Under the pieces are notes generated by a model. The model was not told where the DNA came from. It made no database searches and was given only the letters and a program-made list of their open reading frames with translations. The translations under genes were made by a program, and so were the position numbers. Positions 1 through 8,328 of a stretch of 33,644 bases of DNA are shown here, piece after piece. The number at the start of each line of letters is the position of its first letter. Position 1 is the first letter of the stretch. This DNA comes from Planctomycetota bacterium (GTDB lineage: Bacteria; Planctomycetota; Planctomycetia; Pirellulales; JADFKK01), in contig JADFKK010000050.1 in NCBI GenBank assembly GCA_022564995.1, positions 1 through 33,644 on the forward strand, read 5' to 3'.

Positions 1-677
1 GTGAGCGTCAACACGCCGAATTCGACGAAGTGATTCCCCGAGCCGGAGCTGCCGAGTTGCGACCAGGCGCGATCCTTGCGCTCGCGCGTAATGCGAGAGA
101 CGTTCCAGTCCTGGTCCATCACGGCGTGTGACTTGGGCTGCTTGTAATGTGAGCCGATGCCGAAGCGGGTTCCGCCCTGGATGGCTTCTTTGTAGAGGTT
201 GAACTTCCCCTGGAGCGATTCGGTCGGCATGTCGAGCACCGACAGCTTCATCCGGCAGGCGATGTCGACGCCGACCGCGTAAGGAATCACCGCGTTTTCG
301 CAGGCCAACACGCCGCCAATCGGCAAGCCGTAACCGATGTGCGCGTCGGGCATCAGCGCCGCGGCGGTGGCCACCGGCACGCTACAGGCCTGGCGCATTT
401 GCGCGTGCGCCCCCTCGTCAATGCCCTCGGCTCCCCAGGTGCGGTATTCGACCGGCTCGGCCCGCACGAACTGCCGATCCTCGATCAGCGCGGCGGCCAG
501 CACGGCGAAATGCTCGTCGGCCGTGTAATCCTCTGGTCGATCGAGCACGCCGCGGATCAGCTTCTTGATCTGTTTGTTCGCGCCGATGTTGGCCTGGATT
601 GCACTTTGAATCGCGTGGATCGCCGGTTTCACGCAGTCCTCGGGAACGCCGAGTTTCTGGAGTTGTCTGCTGTTCAT
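1..677 (-). CDS. rtcB: RtcB-family RNA ligase, 5' part (cut by window edge)
   Basis: Reading leftwards from an ATG at 677-675, the first 225 codons of an RtcB-type protein are visible and the gene runs off the left edge. Seen: a segment reading MPDAHIGYGLPIGG, then AVGVDIACRM, then SGSGNHFVEFG. These match the family pattern of the metal/guanylate-binding core (the DxxC-containing loop and the GNHF/E motif). RtcB joins RNA 2',3'-cyclic phosphate or 3'-phosphate ends to 5'-OH ends using GTP and Mn2+, in tRNA splicing or RNA repair. An in-frame TAG lies a short distance upstream of this ATG, which supports the start. The ligation histidine towards the C terminus is outside the window, so activity cannot be judged. 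No RtcA or archease gene is visible next to it. The family call is firm; the physiological role is inferred. Confidence 0.88.
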   Translation of the reverse strand, partial: MNSRQLQKLGVPEDCVKPAIHAIQSAIQANIGANKQIKKLIRGVLDRPEDYTADEHFAVLAAALIEDRQFVRAEPVEYRTWGAEGIDEGAHAQMRQACSVPVATAAALMPDAHIGYGLPIGGVLACENAVIPYAVGVDIACRMKLSVLDMPTESLQGKFNLYKEAIQGGTRFGIGSHYKQPKSHAVMDQDWNVSRITRERKDRAWSQLGSSGSGNHFVEFGVLTL

Positions 678-1066
678 GGCAATGGCTTCAAGCTGGGTCC
701 GCGAGTGAGAATTGGAATACCAAGTGTAATACTACAGCGCTAGGTCTTGAAGAACGATGCCGCTGACGACGCGGCGCTGTAGCACTAATTTCTGTCGATT
801 CCTCGACACATCGTTGGGCGGTTTGGTTCACCGGTCACACAGGACGCACCCAGGACGCCTTCGAGGCGGCTCGCTCGGCCGTAGCCTGGCGGGGCCGTCA
901 ATAAGTATCCGCAAAACCTTGACCGGCCGGATTCGTGTAGTACAATGCGAACCTGGTTCATTCGCTCTAGATGGGGCAGTCTGGTTTCTTTGGCGCGTTT
1001 TCCTCTGTGGCGCCAGTTCATTGGTTGGAAACGATTACGACACCGCGAGCAAACGGAGATGTATTG
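678..1066. other. Intergenic region between divergent rtcB and PEP-CTERM gene
   Basis: This 389-bp gap separates two divergently transcribed genes, so it should hold promoters for both. The only element I can support is the sigma70-like box pair at 919-946 on the plus strand. Short open frames here look like chance and have no recognisable product. Confidence 0.5.
919..946 (+). promoter_or_regulatory. Candidate sigma70 promoter for the first PEP-CTERM gene
   Basis: TTGACC at 919-924 and TACAAT at 941-946 are separated by 16 bp, close to the bacterial housekeeping consensus. Transcription would start near 953, giving a leader of about 115 nt before the ATG at 1067. Based on sequence match only. 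Confidence 0.5.
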
Positions 1067-2323
1067 ATGAGATTTTTTAGCACCCGACGTATCTGCCTGG
1101 CAATTTGTGCTACCCTGGCACTGTCGACTTCAACCGCCTTGGCGCAAGACACCCTTGGCGTGGGGGTCAATTTCATCGGCGCTGGTAGCTCCGTGGCCGC
1201 CAATTTGTCGACCGGGTTTTGGGGGCAAACGAATTGGAATAATGTTCCCGGAAAGGAAGGAGACGTGATTCCTTTGGTCGATTCGAACGGCGCCCCTTCG
1301 GGGATTTCGCTGATCTTCCGCGGTTCGTCGACCGGCAACACCGCAGGTCTCGGCACCAACCCACTCACAAATGCTGCCAACTACAGCCGGTTCACGAATC
1401 TCGGCGCGGCCACCGGCCCGCAGGATGGGGCCGCCGATTTGTGGAGTGGGTCGTTGCGTCATCAGAACTCGTTCAGTTTTGATCCGGAACCGCTGACGAT
1501 TACTCTGAGTGGTCTCACAGAAAAGTTCGACAGTTACGACATCTTCCTTTACTTTGGCAATCCTAACGACCAGGGCGACCATTATCTGGTGGAGTTTGAC
1601 ACCGATGCCGACGACTTCACCGCCGATCCATGGAACGGCACCACGTCCGAAGTTACTCAGGCGCCCGCTTCCAACTTTCCGTTCGTGGGACGCCAGTCAA
1701 CCGGCGGCAGAAGCACGGGCACCATGTACGGCTACAATGACAATGGAACACTTATGGGTGGGTCTCTTACCAACACCGTGTTCGACAATGGCAGGCCGAA
1801 TGACTCGTTTGCCGTGAGCAGCGATTACATCACCAACGGGGAGCATCTGTTTACCGAGGACGAAATTGAAATTCGCTTCTGGGATAGCAACAACAACCAC
1901 AATGAGAATGTTGGCGGAGATGGACTGGACCACAACTGGGGCGGCGCAGACTTTAATTCTGCCCGAAACTGGGGGCCGTTCGCCGATGCCGGCGTCGTTG
2001 GCTTTCAGATTGTCGGCACTCCGAAGATCGCATCGCTGCTTGCGGACCTCACCGGCAACGGCTTCGTCGATTTTGAAGACCTCACTGTGCTGCTTGCCAA
2101 CTGGAACAAAGACGTCGCCGAAGATGGCGGTAATCTTGTCGACCCGGAAACTACCGTGGTCAATTTCGACGACCTGACCGTGCTGTTGGCCGATTGGACG
2201 GGTCCAGGACCGGCGGGGGCGCCCGAGGCCGCTCTGGGGGCCGAGGCGGTGCCCGAGCCATCGACGTTCGTACTTTGCGCCATTGCACTGCTGAGCCTGC
2301 TGGCCACTCGTCGCCGCCGTTAG
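1067..2323 (+). CDS. Exported PEP-CTERM protein with dockerin-like module
   Basis: A 418-aa protein. The start at 1067 is chosen because GGAG lies 8 bp upstream and the first ~26 residues form a clear signal peptide (MRFFSTRRICLAICATLA...ALA). The middle, residues ~27-320, is rich in Asn, Asp, Gly and Thr and has no domain I can name. Residues ~325-372 form a dockerin-like pair: a calcium-loop motif DLTGNGFVDFEDL followed by a second degenerate half, VNFDDLTVLLADW. The protein ends with a PEP-CTERM sorting signal (residues ~395-418: VPEPST, hydrophobic stretch, RRRR), which exosortase systems recognise and remove in other bacteria. It is therefore expected to be exported and anchored or released at the cell surface. 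The C-terminal module is nearly the same as in the LamG protein at 4229-5545. The role of the N-terminal region is unknown. Confidence 0.85.
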   Translation: MRFFSTRRICLAICATLALSTSTALAQDTLGVGVNFIGAGSSVAANLSTGFWGQTNWNNVPGKEGDVIPLVDSNGAPSGISLIFRGSSTGNTAGLGTNPLTNAANYSRFTNLGAATGPQDGAADLWSGSLRHQNSFSFDPEPLTITLSGLTEKFDSYDIFLYFGNPNDQGDHYLVEFDTDADDFTADPWNGTTSEVTQAPASNFPFVGRQSTGGRSTGTMYGYNDNGTLMGGSLTNTVFDNGRPNDSFAVSSDYITNGEHLFTEDEIEIRFWDSNNNHNENVGGDGLDHNWGGADFNSARNWGPFADAGVVGFQIVGTPKIASLLADLTGNGFVDFEDLTVLLANWNKDVAEDGGNLVDPETTVVNFDDLTVLLADWTGPGPAGAPEAALGAEAVPEPSTFVLCAIALLSLLATRRRR

Positions 2324-2360
2324 GCGCGGGCGGGAAATGACATGTTCATCGCTGGTAGCT

Positions 2361-2411
2361 GAATTCGCAAGAATTCAGTACGGCGATGGTCTTCTGAATT
2401 CTTGCGAATTC
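2361..2411. repeat. 18-bp perfect inverted repeat (hairpin)
   Basis: The arm at 2361-2378 (GAATTCGCAAGAATTCAG) is the exact reverse complement of 2394-2411, with a 15-nt loop. It starts 38 bp after the first PEP-CTERM gene and ends 20 bp before the next start codon. It could act as a terminator, although no T-run follows. It could instead be a repeat insertion, or a structure near the ribosome-binding region of the FG-GAP gene. Confidence 0.75.
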
Positions 2412-2431
2412 TCCTACTGGGGGAAGCCACC

Positions 2432-4114
2432 ATGCGCAACTGGATTCCGGCCGTGACGATGGTCGCAATCGCTGCGTGGACCGGCTCCTGGTCGACACAT
2501 TATGTGTCGGCCGCCATTTTCACGAATGTCACGGCCTTCAGCGGCATCGCTTATCAACACGCCCCGAGCAGCGCCTACACCATGACCGGCGGCGCGGTGG
2601 CGGGTGATTTCGATGGCGACGGTTGGGTTGACCTGTTCGTCACCCGGCATGGACAGAGCGATATTCTTTACCTCAACCAGCGCGACGGCACATTTGCCGA
2701 TGTTTCCGCGGCGGCCGGATTCAACGCCAGCTTTCTCTCCAGCGGGGCCGCCGCGGCCGACATCGACAACGACGGCGATCTCGACCTGTACGTGACCACC
2801 GACATATCGAAGCGGAATTACCTGTACATCAACAACGGGGCGGGCCAATTCAGCGAACAGGCAGTGGCCCGTGGGGCCGACGTGCCGACTGAATTTCAGC
2901 GTAGCCGTTTCGGGGCGACCTTTGGTGACTACGATCGCGACGGCTTCGTCGATCTCTACACCACGGCTTGGAATGCCTTTGGGCCAACTCCCGGCAGTTC
3001 TCCGTCTAAGTTGCTGCGTAATCGCGGCGCCGCGCAGCCGGGCTTCTTCGACGACGCGACGGTTACCGCGGGAGTGGCCCTGGAAGGGGGTCCGCCGTCT
3101 CATCCGAATCTGACCGCCGATCCACAATATGTGTTTGCCTTCTCGCCGCGGTTTTCCGATCTCGACCGAGACGGACATCCCGATCTGGTCATCGCCGGCG
3201 ACTTCGGCACGAGTCGGCTGTTTTGGAACAACGGCGACGGCACCTTCAGCGACGGAACCCGCTCGGCCGGCGTCGGTACGGAGGGAAACGGCATGGGTTC
3301 GACAATCGGCGACTTCAACGGCGACGGACAGCTCGACTGGTTTGTCACGGCCATTGCTGACCCCGGCGTGCTTCACCACGATGGAGCCCGGCTATTCCAA
3401 AACAACGGCGATCGCACCTTTTCCGACGTCACCGATAGCGCCGGGGTGCGCGACGTCGGCTGGGGCTGGGGCACGGCATTCTTTGATTACGACAACGACG
3501 GCGACGAGGATCTGATCGCCACCAACGGCTTTCCCAATGAATTCCCCAACGACATGACCCGGCTGTTTGAAAATAACGGCGACGGAACCTTCACGAACAT
3601 TTCGGGCGAAGGCTCAGGCGTAAACGACACCGAATATGGCACGGGGCTGTTGACCTTCGATTACGATCGGGACGGCGACCTCGATGTTCTCATCATCAAC
3701 AATAATTCCGCCCCGATTCTATACCGCAACGACAGCGACACCGGCAATGCCTGGCTGAGGGTCGAGCTACAGGGCGTCGAGTCGAACCGCCAAGGGATCG
3801 GCGCGTTGATTACGATTGACCCCGACGTGAACATCGTTGGCGATGAGATCATTCGCGAAGTCAACGCCGGGAGCCATTATTTGACGCAGAGCGAAACAAC
3901 GGCTCATTTTGGGTTGGGTGATCTCGTCGGCACGATCGATCAGATCACGATCCAATGGCCGCTTGGGCAGCAGCAGATATTGCACAACGTCGATCCGAAT
4001 CAGGTGTTGCTGGTCGTTGAAGTGCCGGAGCCCGCGACCGCGGCGATGCTGTCGGCGATATTTGTGTGCATGTGTTGTTGGCGGCGGCGGCCGTGTTATA
4101 ATGCTGGCGAATGA
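2432..4114 (+). CDS. Exported FG-GAP/VCBS repeat protein with ASPIC/UnbV domain and PEP-CTERM
   Basis: A 560-aa protein. The ATG at 2432 is preferred over a TTG at 2402 because GGGGGAAG precedes it and it begins a signal peptide (MRNWIPAVTMVAIAAW...VSA). Residues ~50-460 carry at least seven Asp-rich calcium loops of the FG-GAP type (DFDGDGWVDLF, DIDNDGDLDLY, DYDRDGFVDLY, DLDRDGHPDLV, DFNGDGQLDWF, DYDNDGDEDLI, DYDRDGDLDVL), expected to fold as a beta-propeller. Residues ~465-530 match the ASPIC/UnbV domain, seen as the segment ETTAHFGLGDL and the IQWPLG motif. The end (residues ~531-560: VPEPAT, hydrophobic Cys-rich stretch, WRRR) is a PEP-CTERM signal with an unusual short tail after the basic cluster. 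The family is common in planctomycetes and related bacteria; a surface adhesion or carbohydrate-binding role is inference. Confidence 0.88.
   Translation: MRNWIPAVTMVAIAAWTGSWSTHYVSAAIFTNVTAFSGIAYQHAPSSAYTMTGGAVAGDFDGDGWVDLFVTRHGQSDILYLNQRDGTFADVSAAAGFNASFLSSGAAAADIDNDGDLDLYVTTDISKRNYLYINNGAGQFSEQAVARGADVPTEFQRSRFGATFGDYDRDGFVDLYTTAWNAFGPTPGSSPSKLLRNRGAAQPGFFDDATVTAGVALEGGPPSHPNLTADPQYVFAFSPRFSDLDRDGHPDLVIAGDFGTSRLFWNNGDGTFSDGTRSAGVGTEGNGMGSTIGDFNGDGQLDWFVTAIADPGVLHHDGARLFQNNGDRTFSDVTDSAGVRDVGWGWGTAFFDYDNDGDEDLIATNGFPNEFPNDMTRLFENNGDGTFTNISGEGSGVNDTEYGTGLLTFDYDRDGDLDVLIINNNSAPILYRNDSDTGNAWLRVELQGVESNRQGIGALITIDPDVNIVGDEIIREVNAGSHYLTQSETTAHFGLGDLVGTIDQITIQWPLGQQQILHNVDPNQVLLVVEVPEPATAAMLSAIFVCMCCWRRRPCYNAGE
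4075..4102 (+). promoter_or_regulatory. Candidate sigma70 promoter for the LamG PEP-CTERM gene
   Basis: TTGTTG (4075-4080) and a perfect TATAAT (4097-4102), spaced 16 bp, overlap the last codons of the FG-GAP gene. The start of transcription would be near 4109, leaving a ~120-nt leader before the ATG at 4229. Leader length resembles that of the first PEP-CTERM gene. Confidence 0.45.
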
Positions 4115-4228
4115 GATGGGCATATTCTTTCGTTTAACGGCAAGCCATGTGTTTAGCCGTGCATGATATTTGGCTGTGTTCGGGTGTTGGCATCTTTAGA
4201 GTTCTCAAAAAATCAGAGGAGAGTGAGT

Positions 4229-5545
4229 ATGCGTTTAAGCGTTATGACATTCATCGCGGCAGCGACGATTCTTCACATGGTCAACCTCTCGGTCGCTGCC
4301 ATTCCCGAGCCGGTGGCCTGGTGGAACTTCGACAACAGCGACGGGCTGGACGACGGGATCGTTCTCGATCAGGGCGGCGGCGGAATCGATCTGCTGGTCG
4401 ATCAATGGAACGGTCGAGGTGGTCAGCCAAGACTCTTCTTCCAGGCGGGCGAAACCGCGAATCCGGCCCCGGAACATTACATTGACTCGGGTGCGACGTT
4501 TCCCAACGCCGGGCAGGCGTATCACATGGAAGGCGGCACGCATCGCACCTACGACGACGGTTTTGGCGGGCCCAATCAAGATGCCAGCCTCGATCCACGG
4601 ACCACCAGCGTTCTCAATCAATTCGACGACATCTTCTCTTGGCGAGACCGCCTGGAGCCGCAGCCGAAGGACGGCTTCGACGAGCTTGGCGGAAAGCAGG
4701 TAACCTACGCTTTCTGGATGAACACACCGATTCCGCAGGGCAATCTTTATTCGCGGCGAACTTTCGGCAACGGCACGTTTCTGATCGGCCGCCGTAGCGA
4801 TCCGGAGCTTGACGATGGCGCGTTTGGCGGTCAGGTCCGCGTCGTTCCTGACCCGTCTCAGCAGCATCCCAACGGCGATCCGTCGTTTGTTTTGGAACTG
4901 CGCAACGACGGACCCAACGGAATTCAGAAAGCGCTCGGCGCCCCGTTCAAGGTCGGCGAGTGGCATCATTACGTGGTCGAGTACGATCTGACCGGAGACA
5001 CCGGCACGGTCACGGTTTATCAAGACGGCGAATGGACCGACACGCTCACCGGATTCGGCAACGCGCCCATCGGCGGCAGTTTTTCGCTCAATCAGGTCGC
5101 CTGGAATAATGCCTCCTTTAAAGAGTCGGGTGATTTCCAGATCGACGATCTGGGTGTTTGGACCGGCGTGAATCTCACGCCCGATGACGTCAAGGCGATC
5201 TACGAGCAAGGCATCTCCGGTGCCATGTCGTTCGTGCTTGGGGATCTGACGCGTAACGGCTTCGTCGATTTCGAAGACCTTACGATCTTGCTCGCCAACT
5301 GGAACAAAGACGTCACCGCCGCCGACGGGAATCTTGTCGAGCCGCTCGTCACCGTGGTCAATTTCGATGACCTAACCGTGTTGCTGGCCGAATGGACGGG
5401 CCCCGGGCCGGCCGGCTCGCCCGAGGCCGAATTGGGGGCCAACGCCGCCGTGCCGGAACCGTCGACCATGGTGCTCGCGATTCTCGGATGGTTCGCGCTG
5501 GTTGGTGTTAGGCGCCGGCGTTACGTTGGGAGCGGCAGAACATAA
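4229..5545 (+). CDS. Exported LamG-like protein with dockerin-like module and PEP-CTERM
   Basis: A 438-aa protein. The ATG at 4229 has AGAGGAGAG 5-8 bp upstream and begins a signal peptide (MRLSVMTFIAAATILHMVNLSVAA). Residues ~26-330 look like a concanavalin A-like (LamG) fold: the opening VAWWNFDNSDG, the central motif FKVGEWHHYVVEYD, and the closing IDDLGVWTGVNLTPDDVKAIY. These domains usually bind carbohydrates or proteins. Residues ~335-385 carry the same dockerin-like module as the protein at 1067-2323 (DLTRNGFVDFEDLTILLANW, then VNFDDLTVLLAEW), and the C terminus has VPEPST, a hydrophobic stretch and RRRR. Export and exosortase processing are expected from the signals; ligand unknown. 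Confidence 0.86.
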   Translation: MRLSVMTFIAAATILHMVNLSVAAIPEPVAWWNFDNSDGLDDGIVLDQGGGGIDLLVDQWNGRGGQPRLFFQAGETANPAPEHYIDSGATFPNAGQAYHMEGGTHRTYDDGFGGPNQDASLDPRTTSVLNQFDDIFSWRDRLEPQPKDGFDELGGKQVTYAFWMNTPIPQGNLYSRRTFGNGTFLIGRRSDPELDDGAFGGQVRVVPDPSQQHPNGDPSFVLELRNDGPNGIQKALGAPFKVGEWHHYVVEYDLTGDTGTVTVYQDGEWTDTLTGFGNAPIGGSFSLNQVAWNNASFKESGDFQIDDLGVWTGVNLTPDDVKAIYEQGISGAMSFVLGDLTRNGFVDFEDLTILLANWNKDVTAADGNLVEPLVTVVNFDDLTVLLAEWTGPGPAGSPEAELGANAAVPEPSTMVLAILGWFALVGVRRRRYVGSGRT

Positions 5546-5640
5546 TGTAACAACGAGTGTGGCCGAGCTTGTGTCACATGATGTCAGGGTTTGCCGGGAT
5601 ATCGGACGATTGGGTCTTGCGGAAAATTGAAGCACCATCG

Positions 5641-5810
5641 CTTTTAATTAGCCCAGGCATTTATGCCTGGGAATCTGGACGCCACGCTCTCACGTCTTCG
5701 CCCCTTTAGGGGCACGGGACTTTGCGTACACACTTTCGCCCCTAAAGGGGCTGAGGAAAGTGGTGACGCCGCCTCGACCCCCAGGCATAAATGCCTGGGC
5801 TAATTAAAAG
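5641..5810. repeat. Concentric nested palindromic repeat element (170 bp)
   Basis: The outer arms, 5641-5671 and 5780-5810, are perfect 31-nt reverse complements, and each arm contains its own hairpin (CCCAGGCAT / ATGCCTGGG). Inside them lies a second pair, 5700-5713 (GCCCCTTTAGGGGC) and 5738-5751 (GCCCCTAAAGGGGC), each also a palindrome. The whole is therefore A-B-B'-A' with self-palindromic arms. It sits in the 379-bp gap between the LamG gene and the aminotransferase; the rest of that gap shows nothing I recognise. The architecture resembles a BIME/REP or miniature element. It contains no ORF of its own. Confidence 0.88.
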
Positions 5811-5924
5811 GCTCCGCAGTAAAACCCAATCGTCCCATTCAACAGTAAACGCTTTCGTTCCTCGCTCGCAAGATCCGCCAGCTAGATCCCTCGAACCGAC
5901 AGCTCATCGATCGGCCGCCCTTGA

Positions 5925-7217
5925 ATGAAAACCAGCGACGCCACATCGCGGTCTTTGGCCGTCTTTCCGGCCGGATCGAACGGCGAGTTTAACCTGCCGC
6001 CGGAGTTGGCCATGGTGATCGAGCGCGGCTGCGGCTGCGAGCTGTGGGACACCGAGGGCCGGCGGTTTCTTGACTTCTCGATGGGCTGGGGCTCCGTGCT
6101 GGTCGGCCACGCGCGGCCGGAGGTTGTCGAGGCCGTCACGCAGCAGGCGGCGCGGGGATCGAATTTTTCGTATGTTACCTCGCAGAGCCTCGCCCTGGCC
6201 GAAGAGATCGTGCGGCTGAGCCCGGCCTGCGACGCGGTGCGGTTTTGTGCCTCGGGAACCGAAGCAACCGCGTATTGCCTTACGCTGGCTCGGGCAAGCA
6301 CGGGCCGGGCGAAGGTGCTGAAGTTCGAGGGCGCGTATCACGGCGCCCACGAGGTCGGCACGACGAGCCTGTTTCCCAGCGCCGAGCCCGACTATCCACG
6401 GCCCGATCCGACCAGCGCCGGCATCGAACAGACCGTTCGCGATACAGTTCTCGTCGCGCCGTTCAATGATTTGGAATTAACACGGCAGATCATCGAGCAG
6501 CACCGCGGCGAGTTGGCGGCCGTGATTGTCGAACCGTTACAACGCTGTGTGCCGCCGGCGGCGGGCTTTCTCGAAGGCTTGCGGGCGATCACCGCCGAGC
6601 ACGGCGTGCTGCTGGTGTTCGATGAGGTGGTAACCGGATTTCGCCTGGCATACGGCGGCGCGCAGGAGTATTACGGCGTCGTGCCCGACCTGGTCGCATA
6701 CGGCAAGGCGCTCGGCGGTGGATATCCGATCGGAGTTTTCGGTGGGCGCAGCGACGTGATGGATCTGGTCCGCGAAGATCGCCTGGGCCGCGAAACTTAC
6801 GTCTGGACCGCTTCGACGTTGGGCGGCAATCCGATCTCGACCGCCGCGGCCCGCGCGGCGCTGAAGGTGTTCGGCACTGAGGGTGTTTACCCGCGGCTTC
6901 ACGCCCTGGGCAATTACCTCCGCGACGGCATGCGCCGCGTGCTTGCCGAGCGGCGCGTCACGGCGCAGGTCATCGGCGACGGGCCATTGGCGCAGATGGT
7001 TCTTTCTGACGCGAACGTGCGTGACTACCGCTCTTCGCAACATGCCGACAAGCCGCTCGCCCGGCGTCTGATGCTGGGCCTCTTTCGCCGCGGCATCTTC
7101 CTCAACCCGATGGGCACCAAACTCTATCTATCTCTCGCCCACGACGAAGCCGCCTGCGACGAACTGCTCGCCGTGTTGGCCGAAGTGCTCGACGCGGAAG
7201 CTGTGCAAGCGTCGTAG
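5925..7217 (+). CDS. PLP-dependent class III aminotransferase (glutamate-1-semialdehyde aminomutase-like)
   Basis: A 430-aa cytosolic enzyme of fold-type I, class III. Seen: the N-terminal CELWDTEGRRFLDFSMGWG, the phosphate-binding SGTEA at residues 110-114, YHG at 138-140 for ring stacking, FDEVVTGFR at 232-240 for the pyridine-binding Asp, and YGKALGGGYPIG with Lys261 as the Schiff-base lysine. This pattern is shared by HemL (glutamate-1-semialdehyde 2,1-aminomutase) and related aminotransferases. It lies among exported-protein genes with no heme gene nearby, so it may be a HemL-like paralogue acting on another amino substrate. The ATG at 5925 has no strong ribosome-binding site. The final codons (Gln-Ala-Ser-stop) lie inside the conserved left flank of a repeat element beginning at 7204, so the native C terminus may have been replaced by the repeat insertion. 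Confidence 0.85.
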   Translation: MKTSDATSRSLAVFPAGSNGEFNLPPELAMVIERGCGCELWDTEGRRFLDFSMGWGSVLVGHARPEVVEAVTQQAARGSNFSYVTSQSLALAEEIVRLSPACDAVRFCASGTEATAYCLTLARASTGRAKVLKFEGAYHGAHEVGTTSLFPSAEPDYPRPDPTSAGIEQTVRDTVLVAPFNDLELTRQIIEQHRGELAAVIVEPLQRCVPPAAGFLEGLRAITAEHGVLLVFDEVVTGFRLAYGGAQEYYGVVPDLVAYGKALGGGYPIGVFGGRSDVMDLVREDRLGRETYVWTASTLGGNPISTAAARAALKVFGTEGVYPRLHALGNYLRDGMRRVLAERRVTAQVIGDGPLAQMVLSDANVRDYRSSQHADKPLARRLMLGLFRRGIFLNPMGTKLYLSLAHDEAACDELLAVLAEVLDAEAVQAS

Positions 7218-7288
7218 GTTATGCTTCAGCATAACAAAACACTCGCCACGTCGCCGCTCGCGCGGTGTTATGCTGAAGCATAACCTAC
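7204..7288. repeat. 85-bp nested-palindrome element, copy 1
   Basis: The left arm 7214-7236 and right arm 7266-7288 are perfect 23-nt inverted repeats, and each arm contains the hairpin TTATGCT-TC-AGCATAA. A second copy with the same length and orientation, differing at about 7 of 85 positions, lies at 9528-9612. The 10-bp left flank TGCAAGCGTC outside the palindrome is shared by both copies, so it belongs to the element. The aminotransferase stop codon falls within this copy. Confidence 0.9.
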
Positions 7289-7308
7289 TACGGTGCTCAA
7301 TCTCGTCC

Positions 7309-8133
7309 CTACCGCTGCCGACGTCGGCGGTAGCCGATCAGACCCAACGAGCCAATTCCGAGCAGGATCATTGTCGAAGGTTCCGGGATCTCGTTCTCCA
7401 CCAGGAAGTCGTCGGGCCCAAGCACGGCGTCGGAGATGCGAAGTTCGCCAATGTAACCGTCCCAGCCGAAACGCCCGCCTCCGATTCCTTCCAAACCAAT
7501 CCAAAGATCACCGTCGCTACGAAGCACGCCAGTCACGCCAGCGGTGATATTGACCGACTCATAGTCGAAGAACAGTTCCTGGGTGTCGGCCACATCGTCG
7601 AACACGACTGCCACGTGGTGCATCTCGCCGTCGGCGATTGTGGTGTTCGTGTCGCTAAAAGACCGTCCCAGGCCGCCGGCGACTTCGGCATCCAAGTTGG
7701 CATGCAGGCTCGTGTTACCAGCGGTCTTGCCCAGGAAGAAAATGTTGCCGGCGCTCGCCCCGGTGACCGAACTCCAGGATAAGGCGGCGTTGTTGTGGGA
7801 GGCCGTGAACTCCACGGTGAAGCTCTTGTTTGCCAGTAAGCTGAGCGGGAAGTCCGTCTCGACGCGGGATCCGCTGTTGTCGAAATTGAGTCGGCCGTCG
7901 GTCGTCCAGCCGCTTCCGCCGACCGGGTTTCCGACTCCTGCGCTGGTATCGGCGAACCCCACCAGGGTGCCCGTGTAACCACCGACCGAGCTATCGGCCG
8001 CATTGCCGCTGCCCTCGTTGAAACTCCACTGGGCCACTACCGCGGCCTCCGCCCCGCTGCTCGACATGCCGAGCAGAACCGCTACAACCAGCAACGTGTT
8101 GCGGCCGACGAAGTTAATCCGATATTGAGACAT
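7309..8133 (-). CDS. Exported LamG-domain PEP-CTERM protein
   Basis: A 274-aa protein. The ATG at 8133 is preferred over one at 8154 because GGAG lies 7 bp upstream and the signal peptide (MSQYRINFVGRNTLLVVAVLLG...AEAA) begins there. Residues ~31-240 form a LamG/concanavalin A-like domain: VVAQWSFNEGSGNAADSS, KSFTVEFTA, DGEMHHVAVVFDD and GYIGELRISDAVL. The C terminus reads IPEPST, then a Gly/Leu/Ile-rich hydrophobic segment, then RRRRQR, the PEP-CTERM signal. It lacks the dockerin-like module present in two of the proteins at the left end. It lies 195 bp downstream of, and is transcribed in the same direction as, the XylR-like regulator. Both lie between two copies of an 85-bp repeat, so they may be inherited as a unit. 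The ligand is unknown. Confidence 0.86.
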   Translation of the reverse strand: MSQYRINFVGRNTLLVVAVLLGMSSSGAEAAVVAQWSFNEGSGNAADSSVGGYTGTLVGFADTSAGVGNPVGGSGWTTDGRLNFDNSGSRVETDFPLSLLANKSFTVEFTASHNNAALSWSSVTGASAGNIFFLGKTAGNTSLHANLDAEVAGGLGRSFSDTNTTIADGEMHHVAVVFDDVADTQELFFDYESVNITAGVTGVLRSDGDLWIGLEGIGGGRFGWDGYIGELRISDAVLGPDDFLVENEIPEPSTMILLGIGSLGLIGYRRRRQR

Positions 8134-8328
8134 GATTCTTCTCCTCGCGAACAAATGAATACTTTAGGCGGCGCCGCCGATCCCGGCTCGGGCCGGCTTA
8201 CAAAGCGCTCCCACCTGTGGCGTTGCGAAACTCTTCATCAAGTCATTACTCCATACATCACCCTATGGCACCACAATTCGCGACTCGCAGCAATGAACTA
8301 TTGCGCAAATCCACCGAAACAAATTCAC

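Noticed and set aside
971..1066. Extended N terminus of the first PEP-CTERM protein from 971.
   Set aside because: The signal peptide and a well-placed ribosome-binding site support the ATG at 1067, and the upstream part would bury the signal peptide.
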